From: Bin5 sp965218625
Lineage (GTDB): Bacteria > Chloroflexota > Anaerolineae > Caldilineales > Caldilineaceae
Length of the DNA: 64,000 nt
Assembly (NCBI GenBank): GCA_965218625.1
Contig: CBDCLG010000003.1
Coordinates: forward strand, 1 to 64,000
Reading direction: 5' to 3'
Positions 34,721 through 46,069 of this stretch are shown here, piece by piece; position 1 is the stretch's first letter; every line of letters starts with the position of its first letter. The position numbers were made by a program, and so were the translations under genes. The notes under the pieces were generated by a model. It made no database searches, had not been told where the DNA came from, and saw only the letters and a program-made list of their open reading frames with translations.

Positions 34721-34945
34721 AGCGATTGCATCCAATTGGGCCAGGCCCCGCGACACGACCTGGTTCGAGCCCAACTCCCAAAAAGCTGCCGGAAACAGGC
34801 CATATTAATGTAGGGGGCGCCCTTCCACAGTTCGGTTTCTTGACCGAAAACAGTTGACAATCGGTAGGGGCGCCCCTTGTGGGCGCCCTTCATGGGACAT
34901 TTCGGCGTCCGGATTCAGATGCGGTTGCCCTGCCGGTATTCCAAG
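34721..34945. repeat. about 225-bp repeat, copy 1 of 4
   Basis: First of three tandem copies followed by a distant fourth. Common landmarks: GCGATTGCATC at the start, CGAGCCCAACTCC, AAGCTGCCG, TTCGGTTTCTTGACCGAAAAC (partly self-complementary) and the perfect palindrome AGGGGCGCCCCT followed by TTGTGGG. Copies differ mainly in small indels near CATATnATTGTAG. Confidence 0.95.
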
Positions 34946-35181
34946 GGCGTTTGCATCTGATCCGGCCAAGACCCGCCACACTACCTGATTCGGGCCCAAC
35001 TCCGCAAAAGCTGCCGAAAGCAGTGCATATCGCAGTACATTTCATTGTAGTGGGCGCCTTTCCAAAATTCGGTTTCTTGAGCGAAGATGATCGACAATTG
35101 GTAGGGGCGCCCCTTGTGGGTGCCCTTCGTGACACTTCCCGGCGTCCAGATTTAGATGCGATTGCCCTGCCGGTCTCCCAA
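34946..35181. repeat. about 225-bp repeat, copy 2 of 4
   Basis: Tandem to copy 1. It carries an extra ~15-base duplication near 35030-35048 (CAGTACATTTCATTGTAG in place of CATTGTAG). The palindrome AGGGGCGCCCCT is intact at 35103-35114. Confidence 0.95.
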
Positions 35182-35393
35182 GGGCGATTGCATCTGATTT
35201 GACCAAGACCCGCCACACTACCTGGTTCGGGCCCAACTCCGCAAAAGCTGCCGAAAGCAGTGCATATCATTGTAGGGGCGCCTTTCCAAAGTTCGGTTTC
35301 TTGACCGAAAACAGTTGACAATCGGTAGGGGCGCCCCTTGTGGGTGCCCTTCGTGGGACTTCTCGGCGTCCGGATTTAGATGCGATTGCCCTG
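35182..35393. repeat. about 225-bp repeat, copy 3 of 4
   Basis: Third tandem copy, ending about 45 bases before the start codon of the HNH lipoprotein gene. Palindrome AGGGGCGCCCCT intact. It may form part of that gene's leader or promoter. Confidence 0.95.
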
Positions 35394-35436
35394 GGTGGGA
35401 CGAGGTGGCGTATCGGGTCGATAGGGAGGGTGGGCG

Positions 35437-36231
35437 ATGAATTTGAAGGCTCTGGCTGTCATATGCTTGGCTGTCTCTGTTTTCTCTGCGGTAGCGTGTG
35501 CTGACGCGGGAGATGACGTTGAAGGTCCACAGGAACTGTTTCGTCCGGTTCCGACATGGACGAACACACCACGTGTGCTCTTTTCGATTGGGACTGTTGT
35601 TGTTCCAGCGCCTACGCGCGCTTCGCCGACTGCTACGCCACAGCCTCCCGCGCCAACGCCGGAGCTTCTCAAGGGAATCGTTATAGGGCCGGACAGGCTT
35701 TGCCCCCCATACGACCGACGCGATTATGCTTACTCGTCAAGTCTGAAAAAGAAAATCATAGATGGGATGGGCGGCAGAAAGTATAGTCCATATACTGTCG
35801 AATTCTTTCCGAGCTTGAACGAGGTCGAAACGGATCACATCGTGGCACTCGGCGAGGCGCACAGGAGTGGTCTATGTGCTGACAGTCCCTCTGTGAAGAG
35901 GCGTTTCGCGAGGGACGTATTGAACCTTACTCTAGCAAGTCCGGACGTGAATAGAAAGAAGGCAGACAAGGATTTGGCGGACTGGTTGCCCGACGCGAAC
36001 CGGTGCTGGTTTGTGAAGCGGGTTGTGGATGTAAAGCGAAAGTATGCGTTGTCTATGGATTTGCCGGAGGCGCAACGGGCGGAAGAGGTACTGAAAAGTT
36101 GTGATGACACGTCTATGCAGTTTCCGATCGGCTACGCGCCGACGTGGGGAGCAGACCGAGAGTGGGCGGGTTGGGCAGAATCCCGGCGGGTTAGAATCGA
36201 TGTCCGCTCACAATTCGTGAGTTCAGGGTAG
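35437..36231 (+). CDS. secreted lipoprotein-like HNH nuclease (DUF1524 type)
   Basis: 264 residues. N terminus is a signal sequence (MNLKALAVICLAVSVFSAVAC) with the Cys at 21 as a possible lipid anchor. A Pro/Thr-rich linker follows (about 55-75). The catalytic domain has VETDHIVALGEAHRSGLC (about 130-147), then FARDVLNLTLASPDVNRKKADKDLADWLPDANRCW, which matches the DH-x-N-x-x-K core of DUF1524/HNH nucleases (catalytic His in DH, Asn in NLTL, NRKKxDKDxxxWLP). Inferred role: cell-surface or extracellular DNase. The gene is visibly richer in A/T than its neighbours and is bracketed by copies 3 and 4 of the ~225-bp repeat, which suggests transfer or insertion. A possible export partner is not evident. 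Confidence 0.85.
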   Translation: MNLKALAVICLAVSVFSAVACADAGDDVEGPQELFRPVPTWTNTPRVLFSIGTVVVPAPTRASPTATPQPPAPTPELLKGIVIGPDRLCPPYDRRDYAYSSSLKKKIIDGMGGRKYSPYTVEFFPSLNEVETDHIVALGEAHRSGLCADSPSVKRRFARDVLNLTLASPDVNRKKADKDLADWLPDANRCWFVKRVVDVKRKYALSMDLPEAQRAEEVLKSCDDTSMQFPIGYAPTWGADREWAGWAESRRVRIDVRSQFVSSG

Positions 36232-36360
36232 CAAGAACTGTTTTTGCTTTCCAATGGATGGGCGGCACTGCATCTGCCGTAGCGGCATGTGAGTAGGGCA
36301 AAGGCGTTGGGGGAACGCGGGCTCGGTGGGGTGTATACCAGGTTCTGTCCGGCTTGCAGG

Positions 36361-36583
36361 GCGATTGCATCAAATTGGGCCAGGACCCGCGACACCACCC
36401 GGTTCGAGCCCAACTCCAAAAAAACTGCCGAAAACAGTGCATATCATTGTAGAAGGGCACCCCTTTTGGGCGCCCTTCCGGAGTTCGGTTCCTTGGCCGA
36501 AAACAGTTGACAATTGGTAGGGGCGCCCCTTGTGCGTGCCCTTCGTGGGACATATTGGCGACCAATTTTGATGCCATTGCCTT
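36361..36583. repeat. about 225-bp repeat, copy 4 of 4
   Basis: Same family as 34721-35393, direct orientation, located 130 bases after the stop of the HNH lipoprotein. Palindrome AGGGGCGCCCCT intact at 36519-36530. More divergent at its right end than copies 1-3. Confidence 0.93.
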
Positions 36584-36597
36584 GGGGTGTACCCTGG

Positions 36598-37674
36598 TCA
36601 GAAGCCCGGTCCATATGAGGAATATATGCCCAGGATGATGTTATAAGCTGCGTGCGCGATCGCGCAGGTTGTTGTGTTGAAACGCTGGCGCAAGAGGCCC
36701 AGAATCAACCCTACGACAAACACCGCAAGAGTCGAGAAGGTTATGCCGTACTGGCTGTGGAAAACTGCAAACAGGACACTGGTAAAGAGAAGCCCGAATC
36801 GGGGCTGCAACGCACCGCGGAATAGCGTCTCTTCCCCAATGCCGGCTGCCAGTCCCAGGGTGAGAATCCCGAGAATTGAGCCGGCCAGCGGGCCGAGAAG
36901 AGCTTCCGAAAGCCTCTGCACGTCCTCATCAATGCCCATTCCGTACTGTGCCGCAAAGGTTGCCAGGGCCAGGATTACCGGAACCAGCACAAGCGCTACG
37001 CCAATGGCGATGCCAATCTCAATCGGACGCGGGTAGACGATGGCGAGCCGTTCCAATGACTGCAGCCAACTGCGGCGGGTCAACCATCCCACGCCAAGAA
37101 AGGCCAATAAGGCAAACATCAACTGCTGGAACCATAGGGAAAAGATCAGAGACCCCGTACCCGTGGGCGTCGCCTCGGAAATGTCCGCCAGCGTCTCCAA
37201 TCCAACGGCCAAGGTGAAGGTGAGATTGATAACGCTCAGCAGAACATAGGAGATTGCGACCGCATGGACGCTGCTGCGAGGATCAATCGGGATGAGCCTG
37301 GCCAGCAATCTTCGGATCGGAGGAAGCAGGAGGAGAGGGGCTACCAGGGCCGGCGCCCAAAGTGCGATGCCGAGAGGTTCCATCCTTCCCAGCAGGGCCT
37401 CAACGCCATCCGTTGACGCCAGTCCGCTTTCCCGCACGGCTTCGATCATCTCCATCTTGAGCTGGCTGTTCAAGCGAACGACCAGCCCAAGTGCGTGAAG
37501 CGCTATGCCGACCGTAGTCAGCAGTCCAAAGACCACAATGTGCAGCAGATAGGCCAGACCGGCCAGGGAGCTCTTCTCTTCTCCGCCCAACCGCCGCTTG
37601 TCGGCCAGGTTCGCCAGGAGGAGGATCAAGATGAAGGGTATGAAAAGAACTACGATCAATAAACTTTCAGACAT
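36598..37674 (-). CDS. CPBP family intramembrane metalloprotease
   Basis: 358 residues, about nine membrane spans. The CPBP (Abi/CAAX-like) signature is in the last third: GIGEETLFRGALQPRFG (EExxxR, about 276-292), SVLFAVFHSQYG (FxxxH, about 299-310) and TTTCAIAHAAYNIILG (about 338-353), where the His and Glu residues are proposed to bind the metal. Family roles range from prenylated-protein processing to bacteriocin self-immunity; nothing in the context narrows it. ATG at 37674. Confidence 0.92.
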   Translation of the reverse strand: MSESLLIVVLFIPFILILLLANLADKRRLGGEEKSSLAGLAYLLHIVVFGLLTTVGIALHALGLVVRLNSQLKMEMIEAVRESGLASTDGVEALLGRMEPLGIALWAPALVAPLLLLPPIRRLLARLIPIDPRSSVHAVAISYVLLSVINLTFTLAVGLETLADISEATPTGTGSLIFSLWFQQLMFALLAFLGVGWLTRRSWLQSLERLAIVYPRPIEIGIAIGVALVLVPVILALATFAAQYGMGIDEDVQRLSEALLGPLAGSILGILTLGLAAGIGEETLFRGALQPRFGLLFTSVLFAVFHSQYGITFSTLAVFVVGLILGLLRQRFNTTTCAIAHAAYNIILGIYSSYGPGF

Positions 37675-37938
37675 TGTATGTCCTATAACTGGCTGGCCTA
37701 TCCCTTGGCAGCAGCGCCCCGCGTACCCGGTCGCGTAATCGCCCCGGCGTTGCGGTCAATGGGAGTGCCCACGCACGCATTTGGCATTTGGGCGCGTTTT
37801 CCCTAGAATTGAAGCGACTCACCGAGTTTGAACCGTAATCGCACCAGATTCGTCTACGACGGGCGGGGCCTGCGCGCCATTCATCTAGCACCATGTGTAG
37901 CGCAACGCTTTCCGAAAGGCAAGTCGGAGGCAGACCAG

Positions 37939-40308
<2,370 letters not shown>

Positions 40309-40312
40309 ATCC

Positions 40313-40340
40313 TTGACATATTGTTTCCTGTTCGTTCAAT
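40313..40340 (+). promoter_or_regulatory. promoter of the restriction-modification genes
   Basis: TTGACA (40313-40318), 16-base spacer, TTCAAT (40335-40340). It lies directly after the ppk1 stop and 15 bases before the methyltransferase ATG at 40356, so the leader would be very short. Confidence 0.55.
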
Positions 40341-40355
40341 CGATGAACGCAAATC

Positions 40356-41879
40356 ATGCTCAGCCTAACTGAACAGGTGGATTGTCGCCGGCTTGCTACG
40401 AATGGCAGGCTTGACCCAAAGAGAAAGTCAGCTTACGGCCAGTTTATGACCGCGCGTCCGGTGGCACAGTTCATGGCTTCCCTGTTCGACAAAGACAGGG
40501 TAGGTCCTGTGCGCCTGCTGGATGCTGGCGCCGGCGTAGGATCCTTGACCGCCGCGTTTGTGGAAGAATTTTGTCAACGCAAGTCTGTTGTCCCTTCGAT
40601 TGAAGCGACAGCGTACGAACTTGACCCTATCATGACTGAAAACCTGCAAACGACACTGGTTGACTGCGGGCGAGTCTGTGACACCGCCGGAATTGGGTTC
40701 TCTTCTGAATTCTTGCAGATGGATTTTATCGAGACCTGCGCCAACCAATTGCTGTCCATCGCGGGGCCGCTGTTCGCCAATTCAACGCCCGGATTAAGTT
40801 TCACGCATGTCATAATGAATCCTCCCTACAAGAAGATCCACAGTGCGTCTGTCCATCGTCGGCAGTTGCAATCCGTGGGGATAGAAACGAGTAATCTCTA
40901 CACAGCTTTTCTATCACTAGCAATTAAGTTGCTTGCGAACGAGGGGGAATTGGTGGCGATTACTCCTCGCAGTTTCTGCAACGGCCCTTATTTCAGACCT
41001 TTTCGAGAACTCTTGCTTGACGAAATGAATCTAAGGCGGATTCACGTATTCGAGAGCCGAACAGACGCCTTCAGTGATGATGAAGTGCTGCAGGAGAGCG
41101 TCATTTTCCACGCTGTGAAGAATCAATCACAGTCACATGTCGCAGTCTCAGTATCGGAAGACGCGGGCTTTTCAGAGTTGAGGAGTCGTAGCGTGGATTT
41201 CGCCCGGATCGTACCCCAATCTCCGGGAATGTTTTTTCATATTGTCGCGAATGAGGAAGACCAGCACTTCGCCGATCGAATGCACGCCCTGCCCAATTCA
41301 CTACAAGACCTGGGGATAAACGCATCGACCGGTCCTGTTGTCGATTTTCGGCTGAGAAAGTATCTGTGCAAGAATCCTGAACCGAAAGCAGTGCCCTTGG
41401 TCTACCCCGCACATTGTAGGAGCCACTTTGTTGTCTGGCCCGTGAACGACCGAAAGAAAGCGAACGCGATCATGGACGTGGAATCAACGCAGAAATGGTA
41501 TTATCAAAACGGTCATTACACCGTCGTGCGCCGGTTCTCTTCGAAAGAGGAGCGCCGGCGCATCGTAGCTTCCATCCATGATCCAAGCGCGGTTCCCGGA
41601 GAAAAGATTGGATTCGAGAATCACCTCAACGTTTTCCATCGCAATAGGCAGGGCCTATCGCAATCCGTTGCCCGTGGACTGGCTGTCTACCTGAATTCGA
41701 CTTTCTACGATGTGTGTTTTCGGCAGTTTAACGGGCATACTCAGGTCAATGTCAAGGACCTGCTTACCCTTCGATACCCCGATCTCTCAGTATTGGTGAG
41801 CTTAAGTGAACGCATCAAGGGATTTGCTTCCCCATCCCAGAAAGAGATCGATTCATGGATCTCGCAGGAACTGTTCTAG
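40356..41879 (+). CDS. N6-adenine DNA methyltransferase, PstI/BsuBI type (CTGCAG predicted)
   Basis: 507 residues, the length of M.PstI. Gamma-class N6-adenine methyltransferase: motif X/I LLDAGAGVGSLTAAFVEEF (about 51-69), acidic motif II end YELDP, and catalytic motif IV VIMNPPYKKI (NPPY, about 150-159), followed by a target-recognition region to the C terminus. By comparison with the family, where the partner nuclease is the BsuBI/PstI type (here the gene immediately downstream), the target is probably CTGCAG, which is inference. Visibly richer in A/T than neighbouring genes, with its own promoter, so likely acquired as a cassette. The stop is followed at once by the GTG of the nuclease gene. 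Confidence 0.9.
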   Translation: MLSLTEQVDCRRLATNGRLDPKRKSAYGQFMTARPVAQFMASLFDKDRVGPVRLLDAGAGVGSLTAAFVEEFCQRKSVVPSIEATAYELDPIMTENLQTTLVDCGRVCDTAGIGFSSEFLQMDFIETCANQLLSIAGPLFANSTPGLSFTHVIMNPPYKKIHSASVHRRQLQSVGIETSNLYTAFLSLAIKLLANEGELVAITPRSFCNGPYFRPFRELLLDEMNLRRIHVFESRTDAFSDDEVLQESVIFHAVKNQSQSHVAVSVSEDAGFSELRSRSVDFARIVPQSPGMFFHIVANEEDQHFADRMHALPNSLQDLGINASTGPVVDFRLRKYLCKNPEPKAVPLVYPAHCRSHFVVWPVNDRKKANAIMDVESTQKWYYQNGHYTVVRRFSSKEERRRIVASIHDPSAVPGEKIGFENHLNVFHRNRQGLSQSVARGLAVYLNSTFYDVCFRQFNGHTQVNVKDLLTLRYPDLSVLVSLSERIKGFASPSQKEIDSWISQELF

Positions 41880-42839
41880 GTGGCCGAACAGGTCGAAAGC
41901 CCAGAGAAACAGAGGATTAGGGAAGCCATCGAGGTGTTAGGACATCTGGGTTTTCCGCACGCGCAGCGGAACACTAGGTCTGCCCTGGCGCTGCTAGCTC
42001 TCTTGGACCTCAAGCCCCATACACCTTGGGAGAGGGCACAGAATCCCCTGATTGGCATAACCCCGATAATGAATTGGTGCAGCGAGAATTACAATCGCAA
42101 TTATGCCCCAAACACGCGTGAAACTTTCCGCAAGCAGACTATGCACCAATTTATGGAGGCAGCGTTGGCTGTTCCTAATCCTGATCAACCTGACCGTCCC
42201 ATAAACAGTCCCAAGTGGTGCTATTAAATTGAGCCTGAAGCGTTGGCGCTCGTCAGATCTTACGGAACGACGGGGTGGTGGAGCAAGCTGGCCAATTACA
42301 AACTGGCCCGCCCTGGATTGCAGCTCCGCTATTTGCGGCAACGCAAAATGCACCTCATCCCGATATCAGTAGACGGAAATCAAGAAATCAATATCTCCCC
42401 AGGCAAGCACAGCGAACTAATCAAAGCGATTGTTGATTCGTTTGCTCCCCGTTTTGTAGCAGGCGGCATGTTAATCTATGTGGGCGATACCGGCAGAAAG
42501 TGGGCATATTTTGACCGAGAAACTTTGAAGTCATTGGGTGTCGCGGTGGACTCTCATGGCAAGATGCCGGACGTCGCCCTATATTTGCCAGAGAAAAACT
42601 GGCTATTCCTGATCGAGGCTGTAACGAGTCATGGGCCGGTGGATGGCAAACGTCACGATGAGCTCTTTCGGTTGTTCGGGTCGGCTAAAGCCAACTTGAT
42701 CTATGTAACCGCCTTTCTGCACCGCTCCGACTTGGCGCGATATCTAAACGAAATCTCCTGGGAGACGGAAGTTTGGATTGCGGATGCTCCCGATCACCTC
42801 ATCCATTTTGACGGAGAACATTACCTGATTCCTCGATAG
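41880..42839 (+). pseudogene. BsuBI/PstI-type restriction endonuclease with an in-frame TAA
   Basis: Read straight through, this is a 319-residue protein, the size of BsuBI and PstI. N-terminal domain (1-115) ends in INSPKWCY, then TAA at 42225-42227, and the same frame continues IEPEALALVRSYG with no further stop to 42837. The C-terminal catalytic domain is intact in sequence: GKMPDVALYLPEKNWLFLIEAVTSHGPV (about 225-252, with the PD...E/VT metal-site pattern) and ETEVWIADAPDHLIHFDG, matching the family. GTG start directly after the methyltransferase stop. A single C-to-T change (CAA or CAG to TAA/TAG, here CAA to TAA) would explain the stop. The nuclease is probably off unless the stop is read through or the C-terminal piece is translated from the TTG at 42243. 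Confidence 0.88.
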
Positions 42840-42937
42840 CCGATTCCTATTGGAAGCAGGAACTCCAACACCCTGCGCTTGTCCTGCGCGCCACCATTTG
42901 CCTCTCCCACGTCGCTCCAATCGAATCTTTCCCAACC

Positions 42938-42966
42938 TTGACAATAGTAGTCGAATCGCCTACAAT
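42938..42966 (+). promoter_or_regulatory. consensus promoter of the DtxR-type regulator (leaderless)
   Basis: TTGACA (42938-42943), 17-base spacer, TACAAT (42961-42966): one mismatch from consensus in all. The ATG at 42973 comes 6 bases after the -10 box, so the transcript would begin at or next to the start codon, with no ribosome site. Confidence 0.8.
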
Positions 42967-42972
42967 TTAGCC

Positions 42973-43668
42973 ATGACTAAAAATTACGCGTCGGAGATAA
43001 GCAGCCCCCTCTCCTCGAACCACGAGGACTACCTGAAAGCGATCTACCTGCTGGAGACGCGCGGGCAAAAGGTCACCAACTCCGCCCTTTCGGAGTACAT
43101 CGGCTTTACGCCGGCTTCGGCCACCAACATGGTCAAAAAACTGTCGCAGATGGACCTGGTTGTGTACGAACGCTACCAGGGCGTCACCCTGACCGACACG
43201 GGCAGACGCGTTGCGCTCGAAGTCCTGCGGCATCACCGCCTGCTGGAGCTGTTCCTGCACAAGACCCTCGACATTCCCTGGGACCGCGTGCACGACGAGG
43301 CCGAACGCCTTGAACATGTAATCAGTGAGTCCCTGGAGGATGCGATTGCCGCCTCTCTGGGTTACCCCAAAGTAGACCCGCACGGTGACCCGATACCATC
43401 GAAGAGTGGTGAAATCAACCACACGCCCAGCCTTCCTCTGTCCCGTGCCGAGACGGGACGCACGTACAGACTGGTCCAGGTACTGAGCCAGGACAGCGAG
43501 CGGCTCGCCTACCTGGGCACGCTCGGCCTGCATCCGGACGTCGAGATACATCTGCGGGAGAGAGCGCCGTTCGACGGCCCCGTGCTGCTCGTGGTTGCGG
43601 GGATGGCGCACGCCCTGGCCTGTGATATGGCGGGTCTGCTGCAGGTTGCGCCGCTGCCAGTAGAGTAG
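42973..43668 (+). CDS. DtxR/MntR family metal-dependent transcriptional regulator
   Basis: 231 residues, full length. N-terminal winged helix (about 15-75; EDYLKAIYLLETRGQKVTNSALSEYIGFTPASATNMVKKLSQMDLVVYERYQGVTLTDTGRRVA), dimerisation and metal-binding helices (75-130; LRHHRLLELFLH, WDRVHDEAERLEHVIS), and a C-terminal FeoA-like SH3 domain (about 155-230, LLVVAGMAHALACDMAGLLQV). Represses genes for iron or manganese handling in this family; which metal cannot be told. ATG at 42973 is taken because of the strong promoter 6 bases upstream; an upstream frame start at 42850 would lie before that promoter. The next operon (43771-48393) is on the same strand 100 bases away and may be its target. 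Confidence 0.93.
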   Translation: MTKNYASEISSPLSSNHEDYLKAIYLLETRGQKVTNSALSEYIGFTPASATNMVKKLSQMDLVVYERYQGVTLTDTGRRVALEVLRHHRLLELFLHKTLDIPWDRVHDEAERLEHVISESLEDAIAASLGYPKVDPHGDPIPSKSGEINHTPSLPLSRAETGRTYRLVQVLSQDSERLAYLGTLGLHPDVEIHLRERAPFDGPVLLVVAGMAHALACDMAGLLQVAPLPVE

Positions 43669-43770
43669 CGTGGCGCCGCCCGCCGGACGGCTTTGGCGGC
43701 CTCGTTGGCCTTCATAGCCCAGGCTCTGCCGCAACCGTTTCAAGGAGTTCGACGCAAAGGTTTCCCTGCC

Positions 43771-46008
43771 ATGATTGTCAAGAACCTGATGCGACGGTCT
43801 GTCCGCAGCGGCCTGACTCTCCTGGGGATCTCGATCGGGGTCGCGGCGGTAGTGGCGCTTGGCTCGATAGCCGAGGGCATCTCGTCGAACTTCGCCACGG
43901 CCGTGGGCGGCAGCAACAACGACCTGCTTATCACACAGGCGGACGCGATCGACCCGGCGCTCAGCAGCCTTGAGGACACGATCGGAGAACGCTTACAGGC
44001 CGTCCCCGGCGTTGAACGGGTGGAGCCGGGCGTCTATACCTGGGTTACCACCGAGGAACTTCCTTTCTTTCTCCTTTTCGGCTATGAGCTCGGCAGTACG
44101 GCCATGGACCACTACCGGATCGTCGACGGCAAGCCGGTCAGCGGTCCCGGCCAGATCATTATCGGCCGGCGTGCAACCGAGTCGATCGATGTCACGGTCG
44201 GCGATAACCTGCGTCTCTACGGGACGCCCTATCGAGTCGTTGGCATCTACGAGACCGGCCAGGGCATAGAGGAGTCCGGCGGCGTCCTCTTGTTGGAAGA
44301 CGCCCAGGCAGTGGCCCAATACGAGCGTAAGGTCAGCCTGTTCGAAGTGGGCCTGCGCCGCGGCGAGGACACCGACGCCGTTGTTGAACGCATAGATTCT
44401 CTCGACCTCGACCTGAAAGTGAGCAAGACCAGCGAGCGGGAGACCAATCAGCAGTACGAGCAGATGTTGCAGGGCTTCGCCTGGGGCATTGCGGCCATCG
44501 CCATCTTCATCGGCGGCCTCGGCATGATGAACTCGATGGTGATGAGCGTCCTCGAACGCACGCGCGAGATTGGCACATTGCGCGCGCTTGGCTGGAGCCG
44601 GTGGCGCGTCCTGCGCATCATATTGGGCGAATCGCTCGCGCTCAGCGCGGCCGGCGGTGTCGTCGGCATCTTTCTGGGCGTCGGGCTGGCCAAGCTGACA
44701 GGTGCAATACCGGGCATGGGCGTGCTTCTGGAGGGTGTCTTTACGCCTGAAATCTTCATGCAGGGCATGATCACAGCTCTTGTTCTGGGGCTGGTCGGAG
44801 GCGTTTACCCGGCGTGGAGGGCAGCGGGACTGCGGCCGGTCGAAGCGCTCTCATACGAAGGCGGTTCTGCCTCCGACTTCAAGGGCGGGCGTTTGAGCCG
44901 GATTGGTAGCCAGAGCCTGCGAAACCTGTGGCGAAGACGCAACCGCACGCTGCTGGCCTCGGCCGGCATCGGCGTTGGCGTCGGTACGCTCGTCATGCTG
45001 GGCGGATTAACTGCCGGCCTGATCGGACAGATGAACAACCTCGCCGGCAGCGGCAGCCCCGGCAATATCACCGTCATGCAGCGCGATGTGCCCGATATGT
45101 CTCTCAGCAGCGTAGACGAACAGGTAGTGCGCCAGATTCAGGCCATGCCCCAGGTCGAATCGGTCAGTCCGATGGTGTTGGGTTTTGTGCTGACGCCGGA
45201 GCTGCCCATGTTCATCATCCAGGGGCTTGATCCCAACAGTGCGTCAATGCAGCATTACAAGCTGCTTGCGGGGCGCCGCGTGCAGCGGCCTTCGGAGATT
45301 ACAATCGGCAGCAGCGCGGCTTCATCCTACGACCTGGGTATAGGCGACACGCTGACGCTCTTCAACAACCGCTACAAGGTGGTCGGAATCTATGAGACAG
45401 GCGTCGCTTGGGAGGACGGCGGAGGCATGCTGGCTCTGCGGGAGTCGCAGCGGCTGTTGAACCGGCCGCGCAACGTCAGTTTCCTCTTTGTAAATGTCAA
45501 AGAGCCCTCCATGGCCCAGGCCGTTCAGGATGCCATCAACCGCCGCTTTCCCAAGGTTCGCGCCAGCATCAGCAGCGAGTTTGCGCAGAACACCGATGAC
45601 ATCGCTTCGATGCAGGGAGCCGCCGCGGGCATCGGCATGCTGGCGCTGATCGTTGGCGGAATCGTTGTTGCAAACACCATGGTCATGTCAATCTATGAAC
45701 GCACGCGTGAGATCGGTACCCTGCGGGCCCTGGGCTGGCCCGGCAAACGCATTCTTTCCCAAATAATGCAGGAAAGCATGCTGCTCTGCCTGCTCTCAGC
45801 CTTGCTTGGCTCGGCCGGGGCGGTCGCGCTTCTCAGCGGACTGGCTGCGATTCCCTTCGCCGGCAGTTTCATGCTGCGGCCCGCATGGTCGCCCGGGACC
45901 TTCGTTACTGCCGTCGGCTTGTCCCTCGTTTTGGGCGTATTGGGTGGATTCTTTCCGGCTTGGCGAGCAAGTCGCTTGCTGCCGGTCGAAGCGCTGCGGT
46001 ATGAGTGA
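43771..46008 (+). CDS. ABC transporter permease, double FtsX/MacB type
   Basis: 745 residues from the ATG at 43771. Two similar halves joined in one chain: each begins with a basic stretch and a membrane span (NLMRRSVRSGLTLLGISIGVAAVVALG; SLRNLWRRRNRTLLASAGIGVGVGTLVMLGG), has an extracytoplasmic domain (about 30-220 and 410-590), and ends with three spans carrying the FtsX motif ERTREIGTLRALGW (present in both halves) and PAWRAAGLRPVEAL / PAWRASRLLPVEAL. MacB and LolCE-type permeases usually have one such half per subunit, and fused forms such as YbbP are known. The ATPase and the HlyD-like adaptor follow, so this is an efflux or lipoprotein-export type system. An upstream frame start at 43693 is less likely. 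Confidence 0.92.
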   Translation: MIVKNLMRRSVRSGLTLLGISIGVAAVVALGSIAEGISSNFATAVGGSNNDLLITQADAIDPALSSLEDTIGERLQAVPGVERVEPGVYTWVTTEELPFFLLFGYELGSTAMDHYRIVDGKPVSGPGQIIIGRRATESIDVTVGDNLRLYGTPYRVVGIYETGQGIEESGGVLLLEDAQAVAQYERKVSLFEVGLRRGEDTDAVVERIDSLDLDLKVSKTSERETNQQYEQMLQGFAWGIAAIAIFIGGLGMMNSMVMSVLERTREIGTLRALGWSRWRVLRIILGESLALSAAGGVVGIFLGVGLAKLTGAIPGMGVLLEGVFTPEIFMQGMITALVLGLVGGVYPAWRAAGLRPVEALSYEGGSASDFKGGRLSRIGSQSLRNLWRRRNRTLLASAGIGVGVGTLVMLGGLTAGLIGQMNNLAGSGSPGNITVMQRDVPDMSLSSVDEQVVRQIQAMPQVESVSPMVLGFVLTPELPMFIIQGLDPNSASMQHYKLLAGRRVQRPSEITIGSSAASSYDLGIGDTLTLFNNRYKVVGIYETGVAWEDGGGMLALRESQRLLNRPRNVSFLFVNVKEPSMAQAVQDAINRRFPKVRASISSEFAQNTDDIASMQGAAAGIGMLALIVGGIVVANTMVMSIYERTREIGTLRALGWPGKRILSQIMQESMLLCLLSALLGSAGAVALLSGLAAIPFAGSFMLRPAWSPGTFVTAVGLSLVLGVLGGFFPAWRASRLLPVEALRYE

Positions 46009-46069
46009 GCGAAGATGCATCCGGCGTTCCCGCCCTCTTCGGAAGGGCAGTTGTACTGCAAGGTGAGCC

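Noticed and set aside
34761..34780. GGTTCGAGCCC in the repeats looks like a tRNA T-arm
   Set aside because: The same string occurs in several repeat copies, with no matching acceptor stem, anticodon arm or D-arm around it.
34651..35321. Open frames of 60-140 residues inside the ~225-bp repeats on the minus strand
   Set aside because: They follow the repeat copies with shared sequence, have no family features and shift frame between copies, so they are by-products of the repeat.
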